A stretch of DNA of 64,000 nucleotides from Novosphingobium terrae (GTDB taxonomy: Bacteria > Pseudomonadota > Alphaproteobacteria > Sphingomonadales > Sphingomonadaceae): assembly GCF_017163935.1 (NCBI RefSeq), contig NZ_JABVZR010000001.1, positions 2,356,001 to 2,420,000 on the forward strand. The letters are read 5' to 3'. A program made the translations under genes and the position numbers. Position 1 is the first letter of the stretch; every line of letters begins with the position of its first letter. Shown in pieces: positions 53,269-63,436 of this stretch. The notes beneath the pieces are model-generated. The model saw nothing but the letters and a program-made list of their open reading frames with translations. It searched no databases and had not been told where the DNA came from.

Positions 53269-54888
53269 TCATGATCCAGCCTTGCGGCGCTTCAAGGCCG
53301 CCATGATGTTATCCAGCCTGTCCTCGGGGACGCCCAGAATGGGCATGGTCGTTCCAGGAGCGATGGAGGACGGATTCTTGATAAACTGCCGCAATATCTG
53401 CTCATCCCACACACCCTGTCTCATGGATTTGAGTGCTGGCGAATAATGTTGATAGTCAGACGAAGCGATATTTCGTCCGTAAACACCAGCCAGTGCAGGA
53501 CCAAAGTCTGTCGATTGATCGCCGGATAACGTATGGCAATTGGTGCATTCCGCGAGACTACTGTCCTGATGATCCAAAAGAGATGGGAAGCTTTGGTTTT
53601 TCACCCCCTGATCACGGCTTAACACCAGCAGCGTCCCCTCATCCGTCCAGATGATGATGCGAGGCCCATCCTGCACGATATCGCGCACCCTGTGGCCAAT
53701 GCGGATGGGTTCGCTGAAAAGCACACGCCCGTCCTTGATCCGAATACGGTACAAGCTCTGGCCTTTCAAAGAACCGACCAGAAAATCACCATCCCACGCC
53801 GGATCGAAGCCCTTCAGAAGGACGATCTGGCTCACGGCCACCGCCGGAACCCAGGCATAAACGGGATCTTCGAAAGATGGCTTCATGCCCAGCGTGTCGG
53901 CAAGCGCTTTCCCTAGGCTTCCGGGCTTGTGATAAACGTAGGAAAAATAGTTCTGCCCTGATGTTTCGAACGGCCAGCCATAATTACGGCCCTTGATGAT
54001 CCGGTTTAATTCATCGCCGCCTCGCGGGCCATTCTCGGTTTCCCAAATGTCGCCATTGGGTGCCACCACCAGTCCCAGAGGCACACGATGTCCGCGACTG
54101 ACCAGCTCGACCCGCCCCGAGGCCAGATCCATGCTGTAAATCTTGCCCCAGGGATTGCCGAGATCCTGAGCCACAGGAAAAGCGCTCGTATCCAGATTGT
54201 AATCGCCGATCGCAAAGATCAGGGCATTGTCCTTGAACGCCAGTTTCCCGCCCCCCGCGCGGCCGGAATAAAACTCCTGACTGTGCAGCAAGGGCCCTTG
54301 AAAGATGATCTCCCAAGAAGGGTGAGGCCCGGGCCAGCCCTTGGAGCGGGCCAGCGTGAAGCGTGTTGCCCCCGATGCCTCATCATAGGCTTCGAAAGAG
54401 GCATAGACCTGCCCGCTCTGGGATCTCACCTTGATGTCATGGGCCTGAAGGCTGGACGGGTCGAGAGGAAATGCCGCATGCTTGACAAACGCATCGACGT
54501 TCAGCGGCAGCTTGGGCAATCCGCTCGGCCTGATGCCCCCGCCCGAAACCAGCCATGTTGAACCCAGCCTGTCCAGCAGGAGCAGGTCGTGGCCCGCTTT
54601 CGCGATCGCCCCGCCCTGCAGCGGCAGATCGATCTTGTCCCGGATCGCGATGTCCTCAAGCCGGATGGGCAGAGCATTGCTCTCCAATGCTGTGACCAAT
54701 CCGCCCTGCCTCAGATCGATTGAGCCGGACTGATCGTGTCCAACCCTGACTTCCGGTGCCCAATAGGCTGAAAAATTATCCCGGGGCTGAAGCAACAGGT
54801 AAAAACACAGGTAAAGGAAAACACCAATCAACATTAAGGATGATACCGGCAGCGATACCTTCTGCCGAAGAAACCTCAATATTGGCAT
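53269..54888 (-). CDS. Membrane-anchored PQQ-dependent sugar/aldose dehydrogenase fused to cytochrome c
   Basis: A 539-residue quinohemoprotein: N-terminal membrane helix (about 15-33), a PQQ propeller of the soluble glucose/sorbosone dehydrogenase kind marked by ENGPRGGDELNRIIKGRNYGWP words, and a C-terminal cytochrome c with CTNCH (about 448-452) and distal Met in PGTTMPIL. It should oxidise a sugar or aldose in the periplasm and hand electrons to its own heme. Base composition is clearly AT-richer than the neighbours, which suggests acquisition by transfer. The longer upstream frame is not family-like. Confidence 0.83.
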   Translation of the reverse strand: MPILRFLRQKVSLPVSSLMLIGVFLYLCFYLLLQPRDNFSAYWAPEVRVGHDQSGSIDLRQGGLVTALESNALPIRLEDIAIRDKIDLPLQGGAIAKAGHDLLLLDRLGSTWLVSGGGIRPSGLPKLPLNVDAFVKHAAFPLDPSSLQAHDIKVRSQSGQVYASFEAYDEASGATRFTLARSKGWPGPHPSWEIIFQGPLLHSQEFYSGRAGGGKLAFKDNALIFAIGDYNLDTSAFPVAQDLGNPWGKIYSMDLASGRVELVSRGHRVPLGLVVAPNGDIWETENGPRGGDELNRIIKGRNYGWPFETSGQNYFSYVYHKPGSLGKALADTLGMKPSFEDPVYAWVPAVAVSQIVLLKGFDPAWDGDFLVGSLKGQSLYRIRIKDGRVLFSEPIRIGHRVRDIVQDGPRIIIWTDEGTLLVLSRDQGVKNQSFPSLLDHQDSSLAECTNCHTLSGDQSTDFGPALAGVYGRNIASSDYQHYSPALKSMRQGVWDEQILRQFIKNPSSIAPGTTMPILGVPEDRLDNIMAALKRRKAGS

Positions 54889-55018
54889 AAGTCCTGAAAA
54901 TCCTGCACAATTTCCAGGACGATCTAACGCGATGGGATGACAGTGTCCAGCGGTGAGGAGCTGCCGCCTTCCTCTGTTCAAACATGCGCACCGATTTTCT
55001 GGATTTTGCCTGCTTGAA

Positions 55019-55546
55019 CTATCCGATCATCCTCTGCAAAATCCCATCCTTCAGCACAAAGTGATGCCGCAGCGCCGCAGCCATATGCAGCACGATCAGC
55101 GCACCGAACACCAACCCCAGCACCCCATGCGAACCGCGTGAAACCTCAACCAGTGCGCTGCCTTTCGCCACCGCGAATTTCGGCACGGCGAAAAGGTTGA
55201 ACCAGCGCAGTGGATACTGCCCGGCAGAACTCATCACCCAGCCTGTCAGCGGCAACACCAGCATCAGGGCATAGAACAAGCCATGCAGCCCATGCGCCGC
55301 CCCCTTTTCCCAGCCAGGCATCTGTACAGGCAAAGCTGGCGGGCGATGCGTCAAACGCCACACAATGCGCAGCAACGTGAGCGCCAACACCGTGAGACCG
55401 ATGCTCTTGTGCAGCGGGATCACCGGCCAATCCTTGTTCACATAGGCGTGGGCGATGCCGATCAGAATGTTGGCGATGATCAGCAGCGCGATCGTCCAAT
55501 GCAGCAGACGCGCTCCACGGTTGTAGCGCTGCGCGGGGGCGTTCAT
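55019..55546 (-). CDS. Cytochrome b561
   Basis: A 175-residue membrane cytochrome with four helices and histidines placed as in the prokaryotic cytochrome b561 group (LLHW near 16, LHKS near 45, GLHGLFY near 88, GSHGVLG near 139). It can pass electrons between quinone and periplasmic or membrane donors. Its ATG overlaps the acs stop (ATGA), so it is co-translated with acs. Confidence 0.88.
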   Translation of the reverse strand: MNAPAQRYNRGARLLHWTIALLIIANILIGIAHAYVNKDWPVIPLHKSIGLTVLALTLLRIVWRLTHRPPALPVQMPGWEKGAAHGLHGLFYALMLVLPLTGWVMSSAGQYPLRWFNLFAVPKFAVAKGSALVEVSRGSHGVLGLVFGALIVLHMAAALRHHFVLKDGILQRMIG

Positions 55547-57498
55547 ACCGTCACCGCTGCCAGACGGGTGCGAACAAGATCCTCCACCACGGATGGGTCG
55601 GCCAGCGTGCTGGTGTCGCCCAGAGCCTGAGGCGAGACCTCGCCCTCGGCGATCTTGCGCAGGATGCGGCGCATGATCTTGCCGCTGCGGGTCTTGGGCA
55701 GGCCTACGGCAAACTGGATCACATCGGGCGTGGCGATGGGGCCGATTTCCGTCCGCACCCAGCGCGTCAGAGCCGCGCGCAGTTCCTCGCTGGGCTGCTC
55801 GCCGGTGTTGAGTGTGACATAGGCATAGATGCCCTGCCCCTTGATGTCATGCGGCATGCCGACCACCGCCGCCTCGGCCACGGTGGCGTGCAGCACAAGG
55901 GCGCTCTCCACTTCAGCGGTGCCCATGCGGTGGCCCGAGACGTTGATGACGTCATCCACGCGACCGGTGATCCAGTAATAGCCGTCCGCGTCGCGGCGGG
56001 CGCCGTCTCCGGTGGTGTATTTGCCGGGGAAGGTGCTGAAATAGGTCTGGAAGAAGCGCGCGTGGTCGTTCCACACGGTGCGCATCTGGCCGGGCCAGCT
56101 GCGAGCGATCACCAGATTGCCCTCGCAGGCGCCAGCCAGCACATGCCCCTCGCCATCGACGATCTGCGGATCGACGCCGGGCAGAGGCAGGGTCGCGCTG
56201 CCGGGTTTCAGGGCGGTGGCACCGGGCATGGGGGCGATCATGGCGCCGCCTGTTTCGGTCTGCCACCAGGTGTCGGTGATCGGGCAGCGATCCTGTCCCA
56301 CGGTATGGTGATACCAGCGCCAGGCCTCGGGGTTGATGGGTTCGCCCACGCTGCCCAGCACGCGCAGACTGGCGCGGCTGGTGGTTTCCACATGATGGTC
56401 GCCCTCCTTCATCAGGGCGCGCAGCACGGTGGGGGCGGTGAACAGCGTCTGGACCTGATGGCGGTCCACCACCTCCCAGATGCGCGATGGCGTGGGCCAG
56501 TTGGGCAGGCCCTCGTAGATCAGCGTGGTCGCGCCATTGGCCAGCGGGCCATAGAGGATGTAGCTGTGGCCCGTGACCCAGCCGACATCGGCAGCGCACC
56601 AGTAGATCTCGCCGGGACGATAGTCGAAGCACAATTCGTGCGTCAGGCTGGCCCAGAGCAGATAGCCTGCGCTGCTATGCACCACGCCCTTGGGCTTGCC
56701 GGTGGAGCCCGAGGTGTAGAGCAGGAACAGCGGATCTTCGGCATTCATGGTTTCGGCGGGGCAGTCGGCTTCCACCGTGGCGGCGGCTTCATCGTACCAC
56801 ATGTCGCGGCCCGGTTGCATGGCCACCTGCCCGCCGGTGGCACGCACGGTGATAACATGGCGCACGCTGGTGCAATGGGTCAGCGCCTGATCGACATTGG
56901 CTTTCAGAGGAATGCGCTTGCCGCCCCGGCGCCCTTCGTCGGCGGTGATGACCACGCTGGAGTCGCAATCGGTGATGCGCCCGGCCAGCGCCTCGGGCGA
57001 GAAGCCGCCGAAGACCACCGAGTGGATCGCGCCGATGCGCGCGCAGGCCAGCAGAGCCATCGCCGCCTCGGGGATCATCGGCAGATAGATGGTGACGCGG
57101 TCGCCGCGACGCACGCCTGCGTCCTTCAGCACATTGGCGAAGCGACAGACCTCGGCATGGAGTTGGCGATAGGTGTAGCGGCGGGGCTCTTCCTTCGGAT
57201 CATCCGGTTCCCAGATGATGGCGACCGCATCACCACGCTCGGCCAGATGGCGGTCGAGGCAGTTGGCGGCGACATTGAGCTGCCCGTCGGCGAACCATTC
57301 GATACCGAAATCGGCTTCGTTGAAGCTGCTGCGGCTGGCCTTGGTGGGGGCCTTGATCCAGTCGAGGCGCTTGGCCTGTTCCAGCCAATAGGCCTCGGCA
57401 TCGCCCAGAGAGCGCTCATGGGCGGCGGCGCGGGCGGCGGCATCGTAGAGCGCGTCTTGCGCCCAGCTGTCGGGGACCGGATACAGCTCGTCGTTCAT
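55543..57498 (-). CDS. acs: Acetyl-CoA synthetase
   Basis: Activates acetate to acetyl-CoA with ATP. The 651-residue protein has the AMP-binding signature [34 protein letters not shown], and the C-terminal regulatory lysine word [13 protein letters not shown]. It lies downstream of the porin and is coupled to cytochrome b561, placing acetate activation within the quinoprotein region, as expected if ethanol is oxidised to acetate here. Confidence 0.95.
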   Translation of the reverse strand: MNDELYPVPDSWAQDALYDAAARAAAHERSLGDAEAYWLEQAKRLDWIKAPTKASRSSFNEADFGIEWFADGQLNVAANCLDRHLAERGDAVAIIWEPDDPKEEPRRYTYRQLHAEVCRFANVLKDAGVRRGDRVTIYLPMIPEAAMALLACARIGAIHSVVFGGFSPEALAGRITDCDSSVVITADEGRRGGKRIPLKANVDQALTHCTSVRHVITVRATGGQVAMQPGRDMWYDEAAATVEADCPAETMNAEDPLFLLYTSGSTGKPKGVVHSSAGYLLWASLTHELCFDYRPGEIYWCAADVGWVTGHSYILYGPLANGATTLIYEGLPNWPTPSRIWEVVDRHQVQTLFTAPTVLRALMKEGDHHVETTSRASLRVLGSVGEPINPEAWRWYHHTVGQDRCPITDTWWQTETGGAMIAPMPGATALKPGSATLPLPGVDPQIVDGEGHVLAGACEGNLVIARSWPGQMRTVWNDHARFFQTYFSTFPGKYTTGDGARRDADGYYWITGRVDDVINVSGHRMGTAEVESALVLHATVAEAAVVGMPHDIKGQGIYAYVTLNTGEQPSEELRAALTRWVRTEIGPIATPDVIQFAVGLPKTRSGKIMRRILRKIAEGEVSPQALGDTSTLADPSVVEDLVRTRLAAVTV

Positions 57499-57535
57499 GG
57501 CATACTCTCTGTTTTATAGGTTCGGCGCAGAGAAA

Positions 57536-57565
57536 GCGGCGTTCCATCATGGGATAGAACGCCGC
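57536..57565 (-). terminator. Terminator-like hairpin after the porin gene
   Basis: GCGGCGTTC (57536-57544) pairs with GAACGCCGC (57557-57565), loop of twelve. On the minus strand it ends in TTTCTCT. It lies between the porin stop and acs. Confidence 0.55.
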
Positions 57566-57586
57566 CAATCGTATCGGTATTGGTCT

Positions 57587-58996
57587 TTAGAAGAACAGGA
57601 TCGCGCCTGCCGCCACCGTGTCGCCCTGCGCCTTGTTGCCATTATGCGCCTGCGAGGTGGTGTGGACATATTCGGTGATCAGCGTCACCCAGCTGGTCAG
57701 GCTGTAGCGCCCCTGCCCGACCCAGCTGCTGTTCTTCTTGATCAGCGTGGGATTGGCCAGCGCATCGCTGCTGTTGGCATAGGAGAGGCTGCTCTCGCCA
57801 TAGCTGGCACCCAGCGAGAACTTGCCGAACGTCCCCATGCCCTGAAGGTAGAAACCTTCACTGTCGCGGCGATGGCCCGTCGCATCGGTGTCAAACAGGT
57901 TGAGCGCGGTGGTGCCAAGGCCAGCTGCGCGGTAGTAATAACCGGTCAGGGTCAGCGGACCGTAACCAATCTTGGCGCCCGTATCGAAGCCTTGTCCGGT
58001 GTAATTCACGCCATCGAGCCGGTTATGCCGCTGCGTGATGCCCGAGAGCCAGGCGCGCAGGGTCACGTCGCTGAACTTGCCGTCATAGGTGATCTTGCCC
58101 TGAAAGCCCGGCGAGGCGCTGGTCTCGCCCGGACCGGTGAGCGACTGCAGCGGCTCGAACACGCCCGCGCTGACGGTAAAGCCGGAAATCTTGGGCGAGG
58201 TATAGGTGATCTGCGGCTGGAAATCGGTGTAGATATAACCCACGCCAATGCGCCCCAGCGAGGTGTTGGCCGGGGCCACATTGCCCCCGGGCGTGCCCAC
58301 CGCCAGCAGCGTCATATCGTTGAGAATGCCTTCCGAGCCGAACAGGCCGATGTCACGGCCCAGCTTGAATTCGCCGATCCCGGCGCGGCCCACGGTCATA
58401 TAGGTCTGGCGGAAGTCGATGCCCGCCGTCTGCAGCGCGGTGTTCTGGCCGCCGCTGTTGGCGCCGCCGCCACTGGCATAGGTGGCGCTGTTGATGCCGG
58501 GATACATGCCGAAATGCGCGCCGATGTCCCATCCCGCCTGCTTGGTGGTGATGTCGAACTTGAGGTAACCGGGCAGCAGACCGTTGCGGATCGAGCTGCT
58601 GTTGCCGCCCGCTGCCACCACGCCGCCGACAACCGCCGTGTTGGCGCCGGGGGTCTGGCCGGTGTCATGGGTGTAGAAACCATTGACCTGACCCGAAACC
58701 TTGAAGGTCACGCCGCCCACCTCCATGCCCACGCCGCTGTCGGTCATGTGGATCAGGCGCTTGTCATCCAGCGCAGCGGCGGGAGCGGTAGGGGCAGCAG
58801 CCACCGGAGCGGCAGCGGCGGTATCAGCCTTATCGCCGGCCAGCAGGGACTGGTATTCGTCGTCGCTCAGGATGCCTTTTTCATGCAGTCGCTTGAGCAG
58901 CTCGGCGTTGGAGCCTGCCATGGCGGGCGTTGCGGTCGCCCCGACCGCAAGTGCCAAGGCCATAGCGCAGCCACTCAGGATCACCTGCTTTTTCAT
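57587..58996 (-). CDS. Outer-membrane porin-like protein
   Basis: A 469-residue exported protein: signal peptide (to about AMA-G, residue 28), a short helical segment with KRLHEKGILSDDEYQSLL (SHOCT-like), an Ala/Pro linker, then alternating beta-rich sequence to a C-terminal phenylalanine, the pattern of a beta-barrel porin. It most resembles general or substrate-specific porins found next to catabolic genes. GGGAGGAT precedes the ATG. Followed by acs and cytochrome b561 on the same strand. Confidence 0.8.
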   Translation of the reverse strand: MKKQVILSGCAMALALAVGATATPAMAGSNAELLKRLHEKGILSDDEYQSLLAGDKADTAAAAPVAAAPTAPAAALDDKRLIHMTDSGVGMEVGGVTFKVSGQVNGFYTHDTGQTPGANTAVVGGVVAAGGNSSSIRNGLLPGYLKFDITTKQAGWDIGAHFGMYPGINSATYASGGGANSGGQNTALQTAGIDFRQTYMTVGRAGIGEFKLGRDIGLFGSEGILNDMTLLAVGTPGGNVAPANTSLGRIGVGYIYTDFQPQITYTSPKISGFTVSAGVFEPLQSLTGPGETSASPGFQGKITYDGKFSDVTLRAWLSGITQRHNRLDGVNYTGQGFDTGAKIGYGPLTLTGYYYRAAGLGTTALNLFDTDATGHRRDSEGFYLQGMGTFGKFSLGASYGESSLSYANSSDALANPTLIKKNSSWVGQGRYSLTSWVTLITEYVHTTSQAHNGNKAQGDTVAAGAILFF

Positions 58997-59103
58997 ATCA
59001 TCCTCCCATGTCCCGGCCGGTTTTCCGGCCTGTTGGAAGAGTGACGCGGGCGGCTTTGTCCCGGTATTGAACTTAGGTTCTCGTCCTTTTGGTCAAGGAC
59101 AGG

Positions 59104-60075
59104 TCAGGGCGCGATCGCAACGCCCCATGGGCCTGCACCTGCGGCAATTGTGCCCACCGGCCTGGCTGTACCAAGGTCCACCACGGTCACATCGTCGGAG
59201 ACGCCATTGGCGGTGTAGGCGCGCGTACCATCAGCGCTGATCGCCAGATGCCACACGCGCTTGCCCACCGGCACATAGGCCCGCACCTTGCGCGTGGCGA
59301 CATCGACCAGCGCCACCATATTGGCCCGCCCCAGCGCCACCACCGCCGTCTTGCCATCGGGCGTGAAGCGGATGCCGCAGGGCAGCACCTGATAGTCCTT
59401 CACGCCCGGAGGCGCGAAATGCAGCGTCTCGATGATGGCATGGCTGGCGGTATCGACGATCTGCACCACGCCGCCAGTTTCCGCCGCGATCCACAGTTGC
59501 TTGCCGTCTGCGGTGAATTCCACATGGCGGGGGCGCAGTTCGGTGTCGATGGTGGCGATCACCTTGCGGCTGGGCAGATCGATCCAGCTCACTTCATTGC
59601 CATCCTCGGACGTGACGACCAGCGACTGGCCATCGGGGCTTTGCGCCACGCCCTCGGGCTCCTTGCCGACAGGGATCTGGAAGGCGACGCTGCGCGTGGC
59701 GATATCGATGGCGGTCAGTGCCGCATTATCCTCATTGGCAACGAACAGCAGCTTGCCATCGCGTGAGGGAAACAGCTGCTCGGGGTCTTCGCCAGAAGGC
59801 AGATCGGCCACCACCTTGCCTGTGGAGCGATCGATCATCTGCACCGCATGATCGTTGCCGACGCAGATGAACAGAAACCTGCCGTCCCGCGAAAGGACAA
59901 TGCCGCGCGGGCGCGCGCCGATCTTCCATGTCTCCAGCGGCTTCAGCGTGGCAGCATCGATCACGCTGACGCTGTCGCCGCGCTCGTTCGAGACATAGAT
60001 AGTCTCGGCAAAGCAGGTCGTTGAAGCACATGCCGAGGCGGCAGCCAGCAGGGTGATCATCCTTCTCATGGGCAT
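59104..60075 (-). CDS. PQQ-dependent catabolism-associated beta-propeller protein
   Basis: A 323-residue periplasmic YVTN-type beta-propeller. Signal peptide to about CFA-E (residue 24), then repeated blades such as IYVSNERGDSVSVIDAATLKPL, RPRGIVLSRDGRFLFICVGND and EDGNEVSWIDLPSRKVI. Proteins of this family accompany PQQ alcohol dehydrogenases; the biochemical role is unknown. The start (60075 or 60069) is uncertain. It is divergent from pedF across 111 bases. Confidence 0.87.
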   Translation of the reverse strand: MPMRRMITLLAAASACASTTCFAETIYVSNERGDSVSVIDAATLKPLETWKIGARPRGIVLSRDGRFLFICVGNDHAVQMIDRSTGKVVADLPSGEDPEQLFPSRDGKLLFVANEDNAALTAIDIATRSVAFQIPVGKEPEGVAQSPDGQSLVVTSEDGNEVSWIDLPSRKVIATIDTELRPRHVEFTADGKQLWIAAETGGVVQIVDTASHAIIETLHFAPPGVKDYQVLPCGIRFTPDGKTAVVALGRANMVALVDVATRKVRAYVPVGKRVWHLAISADGTRAYTANGVSDDVTVVDLGTARPVGTIAAGAGPWGVAIAP

Positions 60076-60186
60076 CTTTCTAGGCGCCCTCCCGCAGGCT
60101 TGGGATTGTACCAAAGGTCTATGGGCGGCCCCGCGCAACACCGTAGAATTGTGCGCAACAAAACACGCAATCGATGAGGTTAGAGG

Positions 60187-60615
60187 ATGAAAATTCTTGG
60201 TCGCATGGCCACGCTGGCCGCCGCCGTTGTTGTTGTCACGTCGGTCGGTTCTTCGCTGATGGCGCATGGCAATGTCACCCCTCAGGCGGTCGACACCTCG
60301 GCTCTGCCCGACATCGGCGAGGCTTGGCTGCAGCACAATCCCTATCGCGGCAATGCCACCGCCATCAAGATCGGCGAGAGCGCCTATGGCCAGAACTGCG
60401 CCCGCTGCCATGGCCTTGAGGCCCAGAGCGGCGGCATCGCCCCCGATCTACGCTATCTGGAGCTGGGCGACACGGGCGATGAATGGTTCATCAACCGCTA
60501 TCAGCACGGCTCCAGCCATGACGGCAAGGTCTATATGCCGCCCATGGGCGAGGTGCTGGGGCAGAAGGCTGGCTGGGCGATCCGCGCCTGGCTCGAAACC
60601 AAGCATCAGGACTGA
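60187..60615 (+). CDS. pedF: Cytochrome c550 (PedF type)
   Basis: A 142-residue periplasmic c-type cytochrome with a signal peptide (to about AHG, residue 27), heme motif CARCH (71-75) and a distal Met in YMPPMGEVL. The family is the electron acceptor of PQQ alcohol dehydrogenases in Pseudomonas. It is followed five bases later by the binding-protein gene and then the dehydrogenase, so these form one transcription unit. GAGG precedes the ATG. Confidence 0.9.
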   Translation: MKILGRMATLAAAVVVVTSVGSSLMAHGNVTPQAVDTSALPDIGEAWLQHNPYRGNATAIKIGESAYGQNCARCHGLEAQSGGIAPDLRYLELGDTGDEWFINRYQHGSSHDGKVYMPPMGEVLGQKAGWAIRAWLETKHQD

Positions 60616-60619
60616 TCCC

Positions 60620-61477
60620 ATGCAGGATCGGCGCGCATTCGTGATGCAGGCGCTGGCTTTCGCCGCACTGGGCTTGGCGCCCGCTGCGGCGAATGCTGCA
60701 CCCTTGGCCAAGGTCAAGGCGCTCGGCGTGCTGCGGGTGGCGGTCTATAAGGACAACCGCCCGTGGTCCTGGCGGCAGGACGGCAAGCTCTTCGGCATCG
60801 ATGCCGATCTGGGCACGGCTTTGGCCAAGGCGCTGGGCGTCCATGTCGATCTGGCCGAGCTGATGCCGGGCGACGATGTGGAGGCCGATCTGCGCAATGG
60901 CGTGTGGAAAGGCGGCTTGCTGGGCTTTCAGCCCGCCGATGTGATGCTGCATGTGCCGTTCGACCGAAGCTTTGCCGCGCGCGTCGATCAGGTGGCCATC
61001 GTCGCCCCCTATTACCGCGAGAGCTTCCAGTTCGCCTGCGCCAAGGGCGAGATCGACTGCAACGCGGCCCCCACCCAATACAAGGGCCGCAAGCTGGCGG
61101 TGGAGATCGACTCCATCCCTGATTCCTATCTTTCGGGCACGAGCGACGGGGTGCTGGCGAAGGATGTGCTCCATTTCCCGATGGGCTTCGATGCCGCCTC
61201 GGCGCTGGCCGAGGGCAAGGCCGATGGCGTGTTTGCCAGCAAAGCGCAGGTGGAAAGCGCTCTGGCTGCGGCCAAGCCGGGCAACATCGCGCTGCGCAGC
61301 ATGCCGCTGCCGGGTTTCATGTCGCCGGGCTGGGACATCGGCATGGCGGTGAAGGAAAACAGCCGCAATCTGGGCGACGCCATTGAGGGGCTGCTGGATG
61401 CCATGGTGAAATCGGGCGAGCTGAAGGCGATCTTTGCGCGCTACGGCGTCAGCTGGACCCCGGCCCTTGCTGCCTGA
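60620..61477 (+). CDS. Quinoprotein dehydrogenase-associated periplasmic substrate-binding protein
   Basis: A 285-residue protein of the amino-acid-binding (SBP_bac_3) fold, with a signal peptide ending AAANA-A. Family marks include VLRVAVYKDNRPWSW, GIDADLGTALAKALG, and GWDIGMAVKENSRNLGDAIEG. Relatives (XoxJ/MoxJ-like) lie next to PQQ dehydrogenases and are thought to help maturation or cofactor loading, not transport. AGGA lies before ATG 60620. It follows pedF closely and precedes the dehydrogenase. Confidence 0.87.
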   Translation: MQDRRAFVMQALAFAALGLAPAAANAAPLAKVKALGVLRVAVYKDNRPWSWRQDGKLFGIDADLGTALAKALGVHVDLAELMPGDDVEADLRNGVWKGGLLGFQPADVMLHVPFDRSFAARVDQVAIVAPYYRESFQFACAKGEIDCNAAPTQYKGRKLAVEIDSIPDSYLSGTSDGVLAKDVLHFPMGFDAASALAEGKADGVFASKAQVESALAAAKPGNIALRSMPLPGFMSPGWDIGMAVKENSRNLGDAIEGLLDAMVKSGELKAIFARYGVSWTPALAA

Positions 61478-61580
61478 GAAACCCACCCGACCCAAGGTTC
61501 AATTGTTCACTTCGGCCCAAATCATACTCTGTTCATCGAGGCGCTGACCACGCCCAAAACGACCAAAACGGGAGATGATC

Positions 61581-63371
61581 ATGAAGGAACGTTTCAGGCG
61601 TTCGATGGCAGGACTGGCCGCCATCACGCTGGCATTGGGCGGCGTCAGCGCCCCGCTGATGGCCCAGAATGCCCCCGCCCCGGCGCCTGCTGGCGCCGCC
61701 CCCGCTGGCCCCACCGACGCGCAGTTGATGGACGACGCCAACTCCACCGGCGACGTGCTAACCTATGGCATGGGCCCACGCGCCCAGCGTTTCAGCCCGC
61801 TCACGCAGATCAACGCCGAGAATGTCGGCAAGCTGGTCCCCGCCTTCGCCGCCTCGCTGGGTGGCGAGAAGCAGCGCGGACAGGAATCGCAGCCGCTGGT
61901 CTATGACGGCACGATCTATGTCACCGGTTCCTATTCGCGCCTCTTTGCCTTTGACGCGCGCACCGGCGACCAGAAGTGGAAGTACGAAGCCCGCCTGCCC
62001 GACGGCATCATGCCCTGCTGCGACGTGGTGAACCGCGGCGCCGCCATCTATGGCGACAAGATCATCTTCGCCACGCTGGATGCGCGTCTGGTGGCTCTGA
62101 ACCGCCACACCGGCAAGGTGGTGTGGAACAAGCAGATCGCCGATTATCAGGCCGGTTACAGCGCCACGGCTGCTCCGCTGATCGTGCATGGCATGGTCAT
62201 CACCGGCAATTCGGGCGGCGAGTTCGGCATCGTCGGCGCGGTGGAAGCGCGTGACGTCAACACCGGCGAGCTGATCTGGCACCGCCCGGTGGTCGAAGGC
62301 AACATGGGCACCTTGCGCGGCAAGGACAACGGCATAACCGGCAAGCTGAACGCCACATGGGAGGGCGATCAGTGGAAGACCGGCGGCGGCGCCACCTGGC
62401 TGGGCGGCACCTACGACCCCGACACCAACCTTTTGTACTTCGGCACCGGCAACCCCGCGCCGTGGAACAGCCATCTGCGCAAGGGCGACAACCTCTACAC
62501 CGCCTCGACCCTGGCCATCGACCCCGATACGGGCGTCATCAAATGGCATTTCCAGACCACGCCGCATGACGGCTGGGATTTCGACGGCGTGAACGAGTTC
62601 ATCCCCTTCGACGCCACCATCAACGGCAAGCCGATGAAGCTGGGCGCCAAGGCCGATCGCAACGGCTATTTCTTCGTTCTGGACCGCACCAATGGCAAGT
62701 TCATCAGCGCCAGCCGCTTCGTGATGAAGACCACATGGGCGGAAGGCTTCACCAAAGAGGGCAAGCCCATCGTCATCGCCGCCGGTCGCCCCGGCGCGCC
62801 TCAGGGCGATGCCAAGGGCGCCTCGGTGTTCTCATCGCCCAGCTTCCTGGGCGGCAAGAACTGGATGCCCATGGCCTACAATCAGGGCACCGGCCTGTTC
62901 TACGTCCCCTCCAACGACTGGGGCATGGACATCTGGAACGAGCCCATCAGCTACAAGAAGGGCGCCGCCTTCCTTGGCGCGGGCTTCACCATCAAACCCA
63001 TCGCCGAGGACCATATCGGTGCGCTGCGCGCCATGGACCCCAAGACCGGCAAGATCGTCTGGGAGTATAAGAACAAGGCTCCGCTGTGGGGCGGTGTGTT
63101 GACCACTGCGGGCAATCTGGTCTTCACCGGCACGCCCGAGGGCTATCTGAAAGCCTTCGACGCAAAGACCGGCAAGGAGCTGTGGAAGTTCCAGACCGGT
63201 TCGGGCGTGGTCGGCTCGCCCGTCACCTGGGAGCAGGATGGCGAGCAATATGTCGCTGTCATGTCCGGCTGGGGCGGCGCCGTGCCGCTGTGGGGCGGCG
63301 AAGTGGCCAAGAGCTTCAAGGATATCAACCAGGGCGGTTCGCTCTGGGTGTTCAAGATGCCCAAGGGCTGA
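61581..63371 (+). CDS. PQQ-dependent alcohol dehydrogenase, lanthanide type (XoxF/ExaF/PedH-like)
   Basis: A 596-residue periplasmic quinoprotein that oxidises alcohols with PQQ. Signal peptide to about LMA-Q (residue 29). The vicinal disulfide pair C146-C147 is in [10 protein letters not shown]; metal ligands E214 (GGEFG) and N291 (GTGNPAPWN); catalytic base D333 in WDFDG, with a second aspartate at D335, the +2 position that marks rare-earth-using enzymes (calcium enzymes have Ala, Ser or Thr there). The ATG at 61581 has GGGAG seven bases upstream; ATG 61575 is too close to it. Subtype (XoxF vs PedH) needs a tree. Confidence 0.9.
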   Translation: MKERFRRSMAGLAAITLALGGVSAPLMAQNAPAPAPAGAAPAGPTDAQLMDDANSTGDVLTYGMGPRAQRFSPLTQINAENVGKLVPAFAASLGGEKQRGQESQPLVYDGTIYVTGSYSRLFAFDARTGDQKWKYEARLPDGIMPCCDVVNRGAAIYGDKIIFATLDARLVALNRHTGKVVWNKQIADYQAGYSATAAPLIVHGMVITGNSGGEFGIVGAVEARDVNTGELIWHRPVVEGNMGTLRGKDNGITGKLNATWEGDQWKTGGGATWLGGTYDPDTNLLYFGTGNPAPWNSHLRKGDNLYTASTLAIDPDTGVIKWHFQTTPHDGWDFDGVNEFIPFDATINGKPMKLGAKADRNGYFFVLDRTNGKFISASRFVMKTTWAEGFTKEGKPIVIAAGRPGAPQGDAKGASVFSSPSFLGGKNWMPMAYNQGTGLFYVPSNDWGMDIWNEPISYKKGAAFLGAGFTIKPIAEDHIGALRAMDPKTGKIVWEYKNKAPLWGGVLTTAGNLVFTGTPEGYLKAFDAKTGKELWKFQTGSGVVGSPVTWEQDGEQYVAVMSGWGGAVPLWGGEVAKSFKDINQGGSLWVFKMPKG

Positions 63372-63380
63372 GGTTGGGTT

Positions 63381-63414
63381 GGGAGCGGTTGATCCGGATG
63401 GGTTAACCGCTTCC
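63381..63414 (+). terminator. Hairpin after the alcohol dehydrogenase
   Basis: GGAGCGGTT (63382-63390) pairs with AACCGCTTCC (63405-63414) with one bulge. There is no T-run, so it may be a stabilising or partly terminating hairpin before the response-regulator gene. Confidence 0.35.
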
Positions 63415-63436
63415 AGCATGCAGAGGGGAGGCAGCG

